In this document: positions 43,698 through 52,354 of the stretch, piece by piece | How the letters are laid out: the number at the start of each line of letters is the position of its first letter | Position numbering within the stretch: position 1 is the stretch's first letter | Source: Candidatus Koribacter versatilis Ellin345 | Lineage (GTDB): Bacteria > Acidobacteriota > Terriglobia > Terriglobales > Acidobacteriaceae | DNA length: 64,000 bases | NCBI RefSeq assembly: GCF_000014005.1 | Contig: NC_008009.1 | Span: forward strand, 4,712,001 to 4,776,000 | Direction of reading: 5' to 3' | Translations under genes and position numbers: made by a program | The notes under the pieces: generated by a model | Seen by the model: only the letters and a program-made list of their open reading frames with translations | Told to the model about the DNA's origin: nothing | Databases searched by the model: none

Positions 43698-44477
43698 TTA
43701 AAGCGAATAGCCCTGCGAGAGCACATCACCGACGCTGGGTTGCGGCCCGGCGATCAAGGGCATCCACAGCACCTTCGAGTCTTGCTTCTCCTGCTTCGAA
43801 TCGTCAGGAACGATGCGCCCATCTTCCATGTGCACAATCCGATCCGCAAATTCGAGAACACGGTGATCGTGCGTCACGACGACCACGGCGCGGCCATGTT
43901 CGTGCGCCAGGGTGGAGAGAATCGTCATCACGTTGCGGCCGGAGTGCGAATCCAATGCGGCTGTCGGTTCGTCGGCAAGAATCAATCCGGGCGATCCAGC
44001 CAAAGCGCGCGCCACTGCAACACGTTGCTTCTGTCCTCCACTCAGGTCCGCGGGAAACGAATCGTACTTATGTTCCATCTCGACCTGCGCCAACAAGCGC
44101 TTCGCTTCCGTTTTCGCCGCCGAACCACGCACACCCTTCAGGTCGAGCGAGAGTTCTACGTTCTCGCCGACCGTAAGAGTCGGAAAGAGATTGAACCCCT
44201 GAAAAATGAAGCCGATGTTTTGCAATCTCATAGCCGGCAGATCTTTTTCCGTCAGCTTTGAGACTTCGGTACCTGCGATCCGGATGCTGCCTGACGTTGC
44301 GCGCAAAATGCAGCCCATGATGGAGAGCAGCGTTGTCTTGCCGCTTCCGGAGGGGCCCATCATCAGCACGAACTCACCGGGATACACATCCATGTCGATG
44401 CCGTGAAGCACGGGAACTTGCTGCGTTCCCTCTTCGAAGACCTTCGTCACGCCACGCACTGAAACTACCGGCTGCAT
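43698..44477 (-). CDS. ABC transporter ATPase (DevA/LolD/MacB-like)
   Basis: Cytoplasmic ATPase of 259 residues. Walker A GPSGSGKTT (41-49), Q-loop IFQGFNLFPTLTVGENVEL, signature LSGGQ (145-149), Walker B LILADE (165-170), and switch His in VVVTHDHRV. The C-terminal tail after VHMEDGRIV is extended by about 35 residues. It lies 9 bp after the permease stop and is followed by the adaptor, so it powers a type VII (MacB/Dev) mechanism. Confidence 0.93.
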   Translation of the reverse strand: MQPVVSVRGVTKVFEEGTQQVPVLHGIDMDVYPGEFVLMMGPSGSGKTTLLSIMGCILRATSGSIRIAGTEVSKLTEKDLPAMRLQNIGFIFQGFNLFPTLTVGENVELSLDLKGVRGSAAKTEAKRLLAQVEMEHKYDSFPADLSGGQKQRVAVARALAGSPGLILADEPTAALDSHSGRNVMTILSTLAHEHGRAVVVVTHDHRVLEFADRIVHMEDGRIVPDDSKQEKQDSKVLWMPLIAGPQPSVGDVLSQGYSL

Positions 44478-44486
44478 ACTGAACTC

Positions 44487-45614
44487 CTATCCTTTGAAAA
44501 CCATCGCGGGATCAATCGAGGTAACTTTACTGATCGATACCATGGCCGCGACCACGCACATCAAAACGGTCAGGAAGAAGATGCCGACTGCCATCTGCCA
44601 CGGCAACATGATGGCTGCCCCGCCGCTCGCACTCGCGCGAACAATGAAGACGCTCACCACCATCGCGAGCAGGTACCCGACGACCGCACTAATGCCCGCC
44701 TGCGTGATGATCACGCGATAGATGTAGCTGTTCGCTGCGCCCATCGCCTTGAGCGTGCCGTATTCGCGGATGTGGTCCATCGTCGTCGCGTATATGGTCT
44801 GCGCAACCACTACGACTCCCACCACCAGACCGAGCACTGCCGCGATCAGCACCGCAACTCCCGCGCCCGTGGTAAACATCCAGTAGATGCGCGTCATACT
44901 GCTGAATTTCGCGGTCGGCAGCACATCTACGTCGCGCACTCGGCTTTCGAGTTCGTGCCGCAACTGCTCGACACTCACTCCGGGCTTCGTCTTTACCAGG
45001 ATGAAGTTGGTCTGGTCCTCCGGCAAATTTGTGTAGCCCTGCGCGTTCTTGAAATCGGTGAAGACATACGGGCTGGTCGTGAACGAACGAATTCCGCGCG
45101 TGAATCCAACCACTCGCGCACGGCGCCCGCTGATCTCGCAGACCTGGCCGATGTGCGTCACGCCCAGCTTCTTCATGTACAGCTCGTCGAGAATGATGGC
45201 ATCGGGCGTCCGCAGGTCATCCACGCTGCCGGCCACGAGGTTCCACGGGCCGCCCAGACTTGGTGCGTGCGTGTCGAATCCGATGATCTGCACCGATTCC
45301 TCGGCGCCATCCGGGGTCCTCCACTGTGTCCAGTGCGCTATGTACTTCTCTGCCGACGCCACACCCGGCGTCGCCAGCACCTGGTACAACTTGCGCTCGG
45401 AATATGCGCGTCCCTGCTCGATGTACGGTGTGTTCTTCGACACGACCCAGAGATCGGCACGCGAACGATCGATGATGCTCGATGTCGTGACCGTAAATCC
45501 GACGAAGAGCCCCAGTTCCACGACGATCAGCACCACTGCAAACACGATGCCCGTGAGCGTTACGGTGAGTCGAACTTTATCGTGCAGCAGGTTTCGTTGC
45601 GCTAGCGGCGGCAT
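44487..45614 (-). CDS. ABC transporter permease (FtsX/DevC-like)
   Basis: A 375-residue permease with four TM segments: one near residues 18-42 (LTVTLTGIVFAVVLIVVELG), a large periplasmic domain, then three at the C-terminus (GAGVAVLIAAVLGLVVGVVVVAQTIY, ISAVVGYLLAMVVSVFIV, VGIFFLTVLMCVVAAMVS). This FtsX/MacB topology fits DevC of DevBCA exporters. MDHIREYGTLKAMGAAN is the coupling-helix motif. It starts 4 bp after the tetR stop. Confidence 0.9.
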   Translation of the reverse strand: MPPLAQRNLLHDKVRLTVTLTGIVFAVVLIVVELGLFVGFTVTTSSIIDRSRADLWVVSKNTPYIEQGRAYSERKLYQVLATPGVASAEKYIAHWTQWRTPDGAEESVQIIGFDTHAPSLGGPWNLVAGSVDDLRTPDAIILDELYMKKLGVTHIGQVCEISGRRARVVGFTRGIRSFTTSPYVFTDFKNAQGYTNLPEDQTNFILVKTKPGVSVEQLRHELESRVRDVDVLPTAKFSSMTRIYWMFTTGAGVAVLIAAVLGLVVGVVVVAQTIYATTMDHIREYGTLKAMGAANSYIYRVIITQAGISAVVGYLLAMVVSVFIVRASASGGAAIMLPWQMAVGIFFLTVLMCVVAAMVSISKVTSIDPAMVFKG

Positions 45615-45618
45615 CGCA

Positions 45619-46242
45619 TTACCCCTTCTTCAACAACCCGGACAACAACCCTTCAACTACAAGTTCGGTACGTTTCTTCAGTGATCGCCACGGCACCCAG
45701 GGATCGTCGCACTTTGCGATTTGCAGCGAGACCACGCCGTGCACCCCAGCCCAGACCGTCTGCGAAATCAAATCGGCATCAGTGAGATCAGAACGAAACG
45801 CGCCTGCGGCCACTGCTTCCTTTACGGTTTCGCGTAGAAACGCATACGCGTCTTCCTCTGGATTGCCCCTGCCTTCCATGTCGTCCGGGACCGGCGGATG
45901 TGCGGTCATAAACATCATTCGGTAGTGGTTCGGGTTCTTCGTCCCAAAGTCGGCGTAGGCATAACCGATGCGGCGCAAGCGCTCGACCGGGTCTTTGATT
46001 TCAGCCAGCTTGAGGAATTGCGCCGCGAGACGTCGGAAATCGGAGTGACAGAGTTCGAGGAAAAGTTGCTCTTTGTCGGGGAAATGGACGTAGATCGCGG
46101 TCGGCGAATATTCGATCTTCTGCGCGACCTTGCGCATGGAAACCCCTTCGTACCCCTCTTCAATAAACAGCTCGCGCGCAGCGTCCATGATTTTTTCCCG
46201 AGTTTCGAGCCGTTCGCGTTCGCGCCGTTCCTGGATTCCCAT
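45619..46242 (-). CDS. TetR/AcrR-family repressor of the exporter operon
   Basis: A 207-residue regulator. The N-terminal HTH is ARELFIEEGYEGVSMRKVAQKIEYSPTAIYVHF-type, ending with the family FPDKEQLF. The ligand domain follows with DFGTKNPNHYRMMF. Start set at the ATG 46242 with AGGA upstream. It is the first gene of the exporter operon, and a tandem 14-bp operator lies 17 bp upstream of its start, so autorepression is expected. Confidence 0.92.
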   Translation of the reverse strand: MGIQERRERERLETREKIMDAARELFIEEGYEGVSMRKVAQKIEYSPTAIYVHFPDKEQLFLELCHSDFRRLAAQFLKLAEIKDPVERLRRIGYAYADFGTKNPNHYRMMFMTAHPPVPDDMEGRGNPEEDAYAFLRETVKEAVAAGAFRSDLTDADLISQTVWAGVHGVVSLQIAKCDDPWVPWRSLKKRTELVVEGLLSGLLKKG

Positions 46243-46258
46243 ACCCACGTCCTATTGG

Positions 46259-46286
46259 TTAACGGTGTTAACTTAACAGTGTTAAC
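46259..46286. promoter_or_regulatory. Tandem TetR operator
   Basis: Two abutting 14-bp units, ttaacggtgttaac and ttaacagtgttaac, differ at one base. Each is near-palindromic (ttaaca-g-tgttaa). They lie between tetR (start 46242) and the unknown gene at 46455, so two repressor dimers could bind side by side. Confidence 0.8.
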
Positions 46287-46454
46287 CTACGACTCGACGT
46301 TACGATTGTCAAGCCGATTTGTCCCTGATTGGGACGAATGGCTTTCGGCGCGGTCCGGACAGCAGGCACAGAGATGATTGGCCCGGTGGCTTGTATTTGG
46401 TCGGTCGGGGATCTCGCGTTACACTGTCGCCCACCGCCAAAACGCACAAAAACC

Positions 46455-48167
46455 ATGGGACACTCGCTCGCAGCGCAAGTCGCGCGCCTTGAACAATGCC
46501 GCCACCAATACGGCCCTGAATCCGCTGCTTACGTTGAGAAGATCCTCGACGCCTTCACCAACGCGCACTTTCGAGAGCCAGAAACGCTCATCCGTTTTCA
46601 TGATGCCCTGCTTTTCCTGCGCGCGTTTCCGCAAAGTGCGACGGTGGTCAAGCGGACAGAATCGCTGCTCGCTTCCATCAGCCAGCAGGTATTGCGGCTT
46701 CGCGAATCCGGCGCCGAGATGGATGTATTCGAACCCGAGGCTGTCTCCGGCATTGCAGGCACCTCGATCGAAGAGAGCTTTACCTACGAAGTCGCGCGCT
46801 GGTTGTGGCAGCACTACCCGGCGCAACTCCATGCCGACTGGGACGAAGAAGAACAACGCTCGCGCCTCGGGGCAACACTGCCGCGGTTTGTCCCGCTACT
46901 CGAAGACGATGCGCTGGTCGAGGCTGACACGCCGATCCTCTCCTGGCTCAGCGCTGCTGCCGGCGGCGAAGCGCATGACTTCGATTGGCTGATGCGGCAA
47001 TTCGAATCGCTTCCCCTCACCTTCGCTCAGAAATCTGAGCTATACGACAGTCTCGGCCTGTTCGTTCGGTGGGATCTTGAGGATACTCCGGCAACCCGGA
47101 CGTTCGGCCGCTTCCCGGCATCTGAAATTTTCTGCCACGACGCCGCGCTTATTCGTCGTAATGAAGTCTCTCTCTCGAAAGAATTCTCTGCGCCTCCGCT
47201 GCCGATGAAAAAGCTCGCGGCAAAGGAAGGCCTCAGAGTCCTCGATTTGGTCCGCGCGGCGCTCACGGTTCGCGGGCGCGAACTCTACGGCACCACCCGC
47301 GCCGATGCGAATTCCGTTTACCAATGTGACGTGGGTCGCGGAGTGACGATCTATCTCTGGGGACTGCCGCCTGATCGTCGTCTTCCGCTTCGCGCGTATC
47401 ACTGCGGGCTGACCGTCAAGAACGGTTTGCCGATTAATTACATTGAAGGCATCTCGCTGTTCGAGTGGATGGAAGTCGGCTTCAACACTTTCTACGCCTA
47501 TCGTGACGGCGAAACCGCGTGGATCTATGCGAAGGCGCTCAAACTTTTGCATCAGCTCGCCGGAGTCAGTTGCTTCTCGGTTTATCCCTATCAGCTTGGC
47601 AAGGACAACGAGGAAGCGCTGCAATCCGGGGCGTTCTGGTTCTACCGTAAGCTCGGTTTCCGTCCGGGACGTCCAGATTTGCTGGCGTTGACGCTTGAAG
47701 AGGAGAAGAAGATCATCGCTCGGCCCGGCTACCGGGTGCCGGTCCGAACTCTTAGCAAACTCGCGGAACACCATGTCTTCTACGACCTTGATTCCGCCGC
47801 GGTTGGGCGATGGGACACTTTTTCAACGCGCTCAATCGGGCTCGCGGTCCAGCAACACATGGCCGCCAAATTCCATGGCGACGTTAAGCAGATGCGAGCG
47901 GCCATCTCGGCCGATATGGCGACGACTTTGGGGGCTACTCTCCACGACTGGAACCCGCAGGAACTTGCTGCGTTCGAGAATATCAGTCTTGTACTTGCCT
48001 TGGTTCCCGATATCAGCCAGTGGAGTGTCGCGGAAAAACAACTCGCTCTCGAGGCTATTCGTGCAAAGGCAGCACCGGAGGAGTCGCGATATCTCCGCGT
48101 GCTCCAGAACCATGCCCGCCTGCGTGATGCGTTTCTTCAGCTAAGTTCCGAGCACGTGAAGGCGTAG
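46455..48167 (+). CDS. Unknown 570-residue protein, partly GNAT-like
   Basis: Soluble protein without signal peptide or TM segments. The N-terminal 250 residues are helical (MGHSLAAQVARLEQCRHQYG..., LRVLDLVRAALTVRGREL). The middle part with LPINYIEGISLFEWMEVGFN and SGAFWFYRKLGFRPG resembles the end of a GNAT acyltransferase, where an (F/Y)YRKLGF motif is typical. The C-terminal 120 residues are helical again. I do not recognise the full family. It is divergent from tetR, with the tandem operator and a gap of about 170 bp between. The start at 46455 is the best of several; the frame is open back to 46329. Confidence 0.7.
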   Translation: MGHSLAAQVARLEQCRHQYGPESAAYVEKILDAFTNAHFREPETLIRFHDALLFLRAFPQSATVVKRTESLLASISQQVLRLRESGAEMDVFEPEAVSGIAGTSIEESFTYEVARWLWQHYPAQLHADWDEEEQRSRLGATLPRFVPLLEDDALVEADTPILSWLSAAAGGEAHDFDWLMRQFESLPLTFAQKSELYDSLGLFVRWDLEDTPATRTFGRFPASEIFCHDAALIRRNEVSLSKEFSAPPLPMKKLAAKEGLRVLDLVRAALTVRGRELYGTTRADANSVYQCDVGRGVTIYLWGLPPDRRLPLRAYHCGLTVKNGLPINYIEGISLFEWMEVGFNTFYAYRDGETAWIYAKALKLLHQLAGVSCFSVYPYQLGKDNEEALQSGAFWFYRKLGFRPGRPDLLALTLEEEKKIIARPGYRVPVRTLSKLAEHHVFYDLDSAAVGRWDTFSTRSIGLAVQQHMAAKFHGDVKQMRAAISADMATTLGATLHDWNPQELAAFENISLVLALVPDISQWSVAEKQLALEAIRAKAAPEESRYLRVLQNHARLRDAFLQLSSEHVKA

Positions 48168-48173
48168 AACAGC

Positions 48174-49307
48174 TTATGTGGCTGGGACCTGCGCGCTGAG
48201 TGCTTTCGCGTCCTTCTCTCGGATCTCTTCAAGCATGATCTGCAACAGCACGGTGATCACCGACAACAGAATCGGGCCCGCGAAAAGGCCGATCAATCCG
48301 AACGCCTGCACCCCGCCGAGCAACGCGAACAGTATCAGCAACGGGTGGGCTTGCACGCGGCCTTGAATCACCATCGGACGAATCACGTTGTCAATCGAGC
48401 TGACGACGAATGCACCCCAGGCAAGCAGGAAAATGCCTTTCCCAACGTGACCGGTGATCATCAGGTATCCCGCAGCTGGGACCCACACGAGTCCGGTTCC
48501 GACGATCGGGATCAATGAGCACATAGCGGCAACCAGCCCGAGCAAAATCGAGGACGAGACAGAGCAAAATGCCAGGCCCAACGCCGTCAAAAATCCTTGT
48601 GCCGCACCGACGGCAGCCATGCCATAGACGTTGGCTACGATTGAGTTGCTGATCCCGTTCAGAATTCGTTGTAACTGCTCTTTCGTTATAGGCAGCACGC
48701 GATCCATTCCTTCGATCACACGTTCGCCGTCGCGAAACAAGAAGAACACGGTAATCAGTGCGATGAACGAATTCGCGAGCAAGCTGAACAAGTTCGCCAG
48801 AAGCGCTCCGCTCTGACTCATCATGCGACCTGCCCATACGTTCAACTTGTCTTCGATTCGCTGTTTCAGTTCGCTGGGGGGAATGCGAAGGTAACGTCCC
48901 AGCGTAGCGAGCGGTTTTGCGGAAACTCGTTCGATGGTCGGCGCCACTCCGCCGTGTGCGGTCGTCGTTTCACTCACCCGGTGGCCCACGTCCATCGCCT
49001 GGCGTGTGGCGGTTACGACTAGAAACGACGCTGGAATCGCCAGCAGGGTGATAAAGACGATGATCGTAAGGAACGATGCCGTTCCGGGCCGCTTCGTTCT
49101 CTTCAACAATCTCTGGTAAAGCGGATTGAATACCACGGCAATCACGATCGCAAATGCGACCGGCTTGATGAATGGAAAGACTATTGGCCACGCGATCGCG
49201 AGGGCTACGACCAGGACAACCGCCAGGAAGATGAGAGTCGTCCTTTTTGTGTGCACTGGGCCTCTCGTTACCTTCCCCCGGAAAGTGGTACTGCGCGGAA
49301 AGAGCAT
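48174..49307 (-). CDS. AI-2E family (UPF0118) transporter
   Basis: A 377-residue membrane protein with about eight TM segments. Family motifs: TLIFLAVVLVVALAIAWPIVFPFIKP at the start, FFLFRDGERV near 195, and C-terminal GKGIFLLAWGAFVVSSIDNVIRPMVIQGR and PLLILFALLGGVQAFGLIGLFAGPIL. The substrate is uncertain for most members; AI-2 export or ion/proton antiport are described. Convergent with the unknown gene at 46455, 6 bp apart. The start may be shifted by some codons. Confidence 0.9.
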   Translation of the reverse strand: MLFPRSTTFRGKVTRGPVHTKRTTLIFLAVVLVVALAIAWPIVFPFIKPVAFAIVIAVVFNPLYQRLLKRTKRPGTASFLTIIVFITLLAIPASFLVVTATRQAMDVGHRVSETTTAHGGVAPTIERVSAKPLATLGRYLRIPPSELKQRIEDKLNVWAGRMMSQSGALLANLFSLLANSFIALITVFFLFRDGERVIEGMDRVLPITKEQLQRILNGISNSIVANVYGMAAVGAAQGFLTALGLAFCSVSSSILLGLVAAMCSLIPIVGTGLVWVPAAGYLMITGHVGKGIFLLAWGAFVVSSIDNVIRPMVIQGRVQAHPLLILFALLGGVQAFGLIGLFAGPILLSVITVLLQIMLEEIREKDAKALSAQVPAT

Positions 49308-49565
49308 CGTATGGGAGCGATATTCGCCCAGATACTGTCAGAATTTGTAGTCCGGGACACCTAGGGAAGCGCGACTCCGTTAGACCCAGCTACGCCGACC
49401 CCACCATTCCGGTTGATACCAAGGTGTTGCCGATACCATCGTCCGATTGTGCGGCCCTTTTTGTTCTGGCTCAATGAGCGTGAATCGAAGCACGCAAACC
49501 ACCGACTGCTCATCCCGTCTTCGATTGACCTTTTAAACAGAAGAGCCAAAAAGGAGAACGATCCT

Positions 49566-50438
49566 GTGACAACTGCGAACGCTCTTACAAAAGTTGCCCC
49601 GATCAACGCAACCGCAAATTCTGCGCAGCTTCGAATTACCCGACGTTCCGCTGCCTATTGGCGGGTCACGATCGATAATCCGCCGATCAACGTCATGGGA
49701 CCGCAAATGGTGCGCGACTTTCAGGACGTCATCAACGCGATTGAAGCTGACGAACAAGTTAGGGTCGTGGTCTTCGACAGCGCGGTGGACGACTACTTCC
49801 TGAACCACTCCGATTTCCAAGCCAAGATTGAAGACCTGACTTCAATGCCGGCGGGGCCCACCGGATTACCGCCGTGGCCTGACTTTCTCGTGCGTTTGAC
49901 CCGTGCGCCAGTCGCATCTATCGCCCTCATCCGCGGCCGCGCGACGGGCAATGGCAGCGAGATCACTCTCGCCTGCGACATGAGTTTTGCGAGTCGCGAA
50001 AAGGCGATCCTCTCGCAGTGGGAAGTGGGTGTTGGCATGGTCGCCGGAGGCGGTCCCATGGCCAGGCTGCCCCAACTCATCGGCCGAAACCGTGCCCTCG
50101 AAGTTCTTTTGAGTTCAGAAGACGTCCGAGGAGAACAGGCCGAGGCCTATGGCTACGTCAACCGCGCGCTTCCCGACGCCGAATTGGACGCCTATGTAGA
50201 AGCGCTCGCGACGCGCATCTCCAAATTCGACAAATGGGCGATTGCCAACACCAAGCGCCTGGTGAACACCAGCTTGCCTCCCGACGTCGAAATTGGCGCC
50301 GGGTGGGATGCGTGCATCGCTTCGCTCGGCCGACCCGCGGCCCAGAACGGAATCAAAGCGCTCATGGCGCGCGGTTTCCACAGGCCCGGCGATGCGGAAA
50401 ATCGGCTCGGATACTACCTCGGACAACTCGCGGGCTAG
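49566..50438 (+). CDS. Enoyl-CoA hydratase/isomerase-family protein
   Basis: Crotonase-fold protein of 290 residues. The GTG at 49566 follows AAAAAGGAG and is chosen over the much longer open frame. Core motifs: WRVTIDNPPINVMGPQMVRDF, DEQVRVVVFDS, the oxyanion-type VASIALIRGRATGNGSEITLACD, and a second part IGRNRALEVLLSSEDVRGEQAEAYGYVNR. It lacks the usual catalytic Glu pair in clear form, so hydratase activity is uncertain. The gap before it (49308-49565) shows no gene. Followed by a GlcG-like gene after 65 bp. Confidence 0.82.
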   Translation: MTTANALTKVAPINATANSAQLRITRRSAAYWRVTIDNPPINVMGPQMVRDFQDVINAIEADEQVRVVVFDSAVDDYFLNHSDFQAKIEDLTSMPAGPTGLPPWPDFLVRLTRAPVASIALIRGRATGNGSEITLACDMSFASREKAILSQWEVGVGMVAGGGPMARLPQLIGRNRALEVLLSSEDVRGEQAEAYGYVNRALPDAELDAYVEALATRISKFDKWAIANTKRLVNTSLPPDVEIGAGWDACIASLGRPAAQNGIKALMARGFHRPGDAENRLGYYLGQLAG

Positions 50439-50503
50439 CTGGCCGCAGATGGGTAACGCGTATCTCGGATGCGCCTCAAACGACGTTTTTTGGGAGGACT
50501 TGT

Positions 50504-51001
50504 ATGGCTAGCAATGAATCGGCAACCGTTATGGAAGCACAACCCTCGACGAATCCGCTCGATGCTATCCCCGACCAAATCCCCTTCGATATTCCGTACG
50601 GCAGCCCGATATCGCTTGACCGAGCGCTGGCAGTGATTAACGCTGCCGTCGCAGAAGCGAAGAAGCGGAATTGGAAAATGAATATCGCCGTAGTCGATTC
50701 CGGCGGAAATCTCGTCGCGTTTCAACGCATGGATGGAGCGATGCTGGCTTCAATTCAAATTGCCGAACACAAAGCACGAGCCGGTGCGACTTTCCGCCGT
50801 GAAACAAAGGTGTTTGAGGACGGCATCCAGTTGATGCACCTCAACTACCTGCTCGCATTTGACGGAGTGATTGCGTCTCGCGGCGGCATTCCACTGGTCG
50901 AGCATGGTGCGATCATCGGCGCCATCGGCAGTTCCGGCGGCACGGATTCCCAGGATGAAGTTGTCAGCAAAGCAGGAGCGGCGGTAATCAACCGAACCTA
51001 G
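50504..51001 (+). CDS. GlcG/HbpS-family heme-binding-like protein
   Basis: A 165-residue protein of the GlcG (DUF336) family. After a polar N-terminus of 35 residues come LDRALAVINAAVAEAKKRNWKM and NIAVVDSGGNLVAFQRMDGA, then SIQIAEHKARAG, and the Gly-rich end GIPLVEHGAIIGAIGSSGGTDSQDEVVSKAG, all typical. Some members bind heme or are associated with glycolate or diol metabolism. TGGGAGGA precedes the ATG. Likely co-transcribed with the enoyl-CoA hydratase-like gene. Confidence 0.88.
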   Translation: MASNESATVMEAQPSTNPLDAIPDQIPFDIPYGSPISLDRALAVINAAVAEAKKRNWKMNIAVVDSGGNLVAFQRMDGAMLASIQIAEHKARAGATFRRETKVFEDGIQLMHLNYLLAFDGVIASRGGIPLVEHGAIIGAIGSSGGTDSQDEVVSKAGAAVINRT

Positions 51002-51123
51002 TCGAAGAGAAATGCGATCGCAGCCTTGGCGTTGTTCTGACGGGCAACGCCGTCTTCACTTTGGGATGAAAGAATCAAAAGCGGTGGGAAGCCACAGATC
51101 CGAGGAAGATGCTTTGGAATCTA

Positions 51124-51200
51124 TGGCGGGGACGACGGGACTCGAACCCGCGACCTCTGCCGTGACAGGGCAGCGTTCTAACCAACTGAACTACGTCCCC
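51124..51200 (-). tRNA. tRNA-Asp (anticodon GTC)
   Basis: Minus-strand cloverleaf: acceptor ggggacg / cgtcccc with discriminator G, D arm gttc...gaac, anticodon stem ctgcc / ggcag with loop ctgtcac, T arm cgggt-ttcgagt type. CCA is encoded (tgg at 51124-51126). Confidence 0.95.
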
Positions 51201-51225
51201 GCTTCTTGAAAATCCGTAGAAAGGA

Positions 51226-51302
51226 TGGTGGGCAGTGCAGGGCTCGAACCTGCGACCTCCTGCTTGTAAGGCAGGCGCTCTAACCAACTGAGCTAACCGC
51301 CC
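51226..51302 (-). tRNA. tRNA-Val (anticodon TAC)
   Basis: Minus-strand cloverleaf: acceptor gggcggt / actgccc with one G-T pair, D arm gctc...gagc, anticodon stem cctgc / gcagg with loop cttacaa, T arm gcagg-ttcgagc-cctgc. CCA is encoded. It is 25 bp upstream of tRNA-Asp, so the two may form one transcript. The window also holds tRNA-Val (GAC) at 36291. Confidence 0.95.
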
Positions 51303-51406
51303 CCTCGCATCGCGAAACGCGGTAGCAAATCACGAGGGGAAACCGAAGCGGAATTCCTACTTAACGAGTATATGGGACGACGAAAAGAATCGTCAAACGC
51401 CCGCAT

Positions 51407-51433
51407 AAAAAGGGCCGCGACCGAAGTCGCGGC
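51407..51433 (-). terminator. Rho-independent terminator, minus strand
   Basis: An 8-bp perfect stem (gccgcgac / gtcgcggc on the + strand, CGAA loop) is followed on the minus strand by CC then five T residues. It would end a transcript of the small ORF at 51464-51655. Confidence 0.8.
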
Positions 51434-51463
51434 AAATAACTACAGAGGCTGAGCTCTGTTGGA

Positions 51464-51655
51464 TTAGCGCACTGAATTCCGGGTTGTCGTACCCATTCCG
51501 CGCGGTCCCACCACAATTGTCCCGAGCGCCCGACCGCGGTGCAATCGGATCTTCTCCATGACTTTTCTGCCTGCACTCGAGCCTGCTATGCTCGCGACGA
51601 GCAATAGCGCCCACAGTACGAAAAGCCACGTCGAACGCTCGTTTCTGTCTCCCAA
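51464..51655 (-). CDS. Candidate small membrane protein (63 residues)
   Basis: Begins at a TTG (in-frame TGA just upstream) and has one TM segment STWLFVLWALLLVASIAGSSAG, then a basic tail GRKVMEKIRLHRGRAL. A terminator follows 30 bp after the stop, which supports transcription. No ribosome site is visible before the TTG, so the start is doubtful. The rest of the gap 51303-51906 shows no gene. Confidence 0.35.
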   Translation of the reverse strand: MGDRNERSTWLFVLWALLLVASIAGSSAGRKVMEKIRLHRGRALGTIVVGPRGMGTTTRNSVR

Positions 51656-51906
51656 GATGAATCAGAGGTTAGCCCCACTCGCTCGCCAGCAGAATCAGCC
51701 CGGCACCTTAAGTGCCTTAGGTTTCTTGCAATAGACAGCCTCCGTTCCGCCGTAGTACTGTCCAGACCGCAAATTACGCCGGTGTGCCGCGCCAATCCGC
51801 GAAATTTTGCCAATTGGGCATCTTTTCTGGTTCGTTTCGAAACAAACATACTGCGTATTGGCCCTGCGGTAACCGTTCCAAACGTTTTGCGAGAGGTTCG
51901 CAATTT

Positions 51907-52284
51907 ATGAAACAAATTCTCTTTGTCGATGACCACGAAGTGCTCGCCCGCTTGAGCTGCGAGATCCTCGAAATGCAGGGTTACAAGGCGGTTAGCGCTT
52001 ACAACGCCGAAGACGCTCTTCGCAAGTTCGATGACCAAACCTTCGACCTCATCGTCACCGACATGCGCATGGAAGGCATGAGCGGCCTCGAACTCGCCAA
52101 GCGGGTTCACCAGAAGAACCCCGAGGTTCCGGTCATCATCGTCACCGGCTATGGCCCGATTGACGGAGGCAATGACGTTAAGGCGTGCCTTCAGAAGGAA
52201 GAGCTTTTCCCGGCTCTGCTCGAAAAGATCAAGCTGTACCTTCAGGATTCCGAAGAACTGGCGCCCGCACAACGCGCATCCTAG
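51907..52284 (+). CDS. Stand-alone CheY-like response regulator
   Basis: A 125-residue single receiver domain. Acidic pair in FVDDHE (8-9), phosphoacceptor Asp52 in IVTDMRMEGMSG, Thr in IIVTGYG; the position of the conserved Lys is less clear (VKACLQKEELF). No output domain, and no kinase beside it on this strand. The start at 51907 is preferred over the longer frame because the domain begins KQILFVDD. A terminator follows. Confidence 0.88.
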   Translation: MKQILFVDDHEVLARLSCEILEMQGYKAVSAYNAEDALRKFDDQTFDLIVTDMRMEGMSGLELAKRVHQKNPEVPVIIVTGYGPIDGGNDVKACLQKEELFPALLEKIKLYLQDSEELAPAQRAS

Positions 52285-52304
52285 ATCTCTCCGCTGCAAA
52301 CCAT

Positions 52305-52327
52305 AGGCCGCCTTCGGGCGGCCTTTT
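52305..52327 (+). terminator. Rho-independent terminator of the receiver gene
   Basis: An 8-bp perfect stem (aggccgcc / ggcggcct) with a TTCG tetraloop is followed by T residues. Confidence 0.9.
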
Positions 52328-52354
52328 GTGTTCACCAATCATTTATCCTGAGGC

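Noticed and set aside
51012-51287. Frames over the tRNA-Asp/tRNA-Val pair (GLEPATSAVTGQRSN on +, QLVRTLPCHGRGRGFESRRPRH on -)
   Set aside because: Both are translations of tRNA genes and not proteins.
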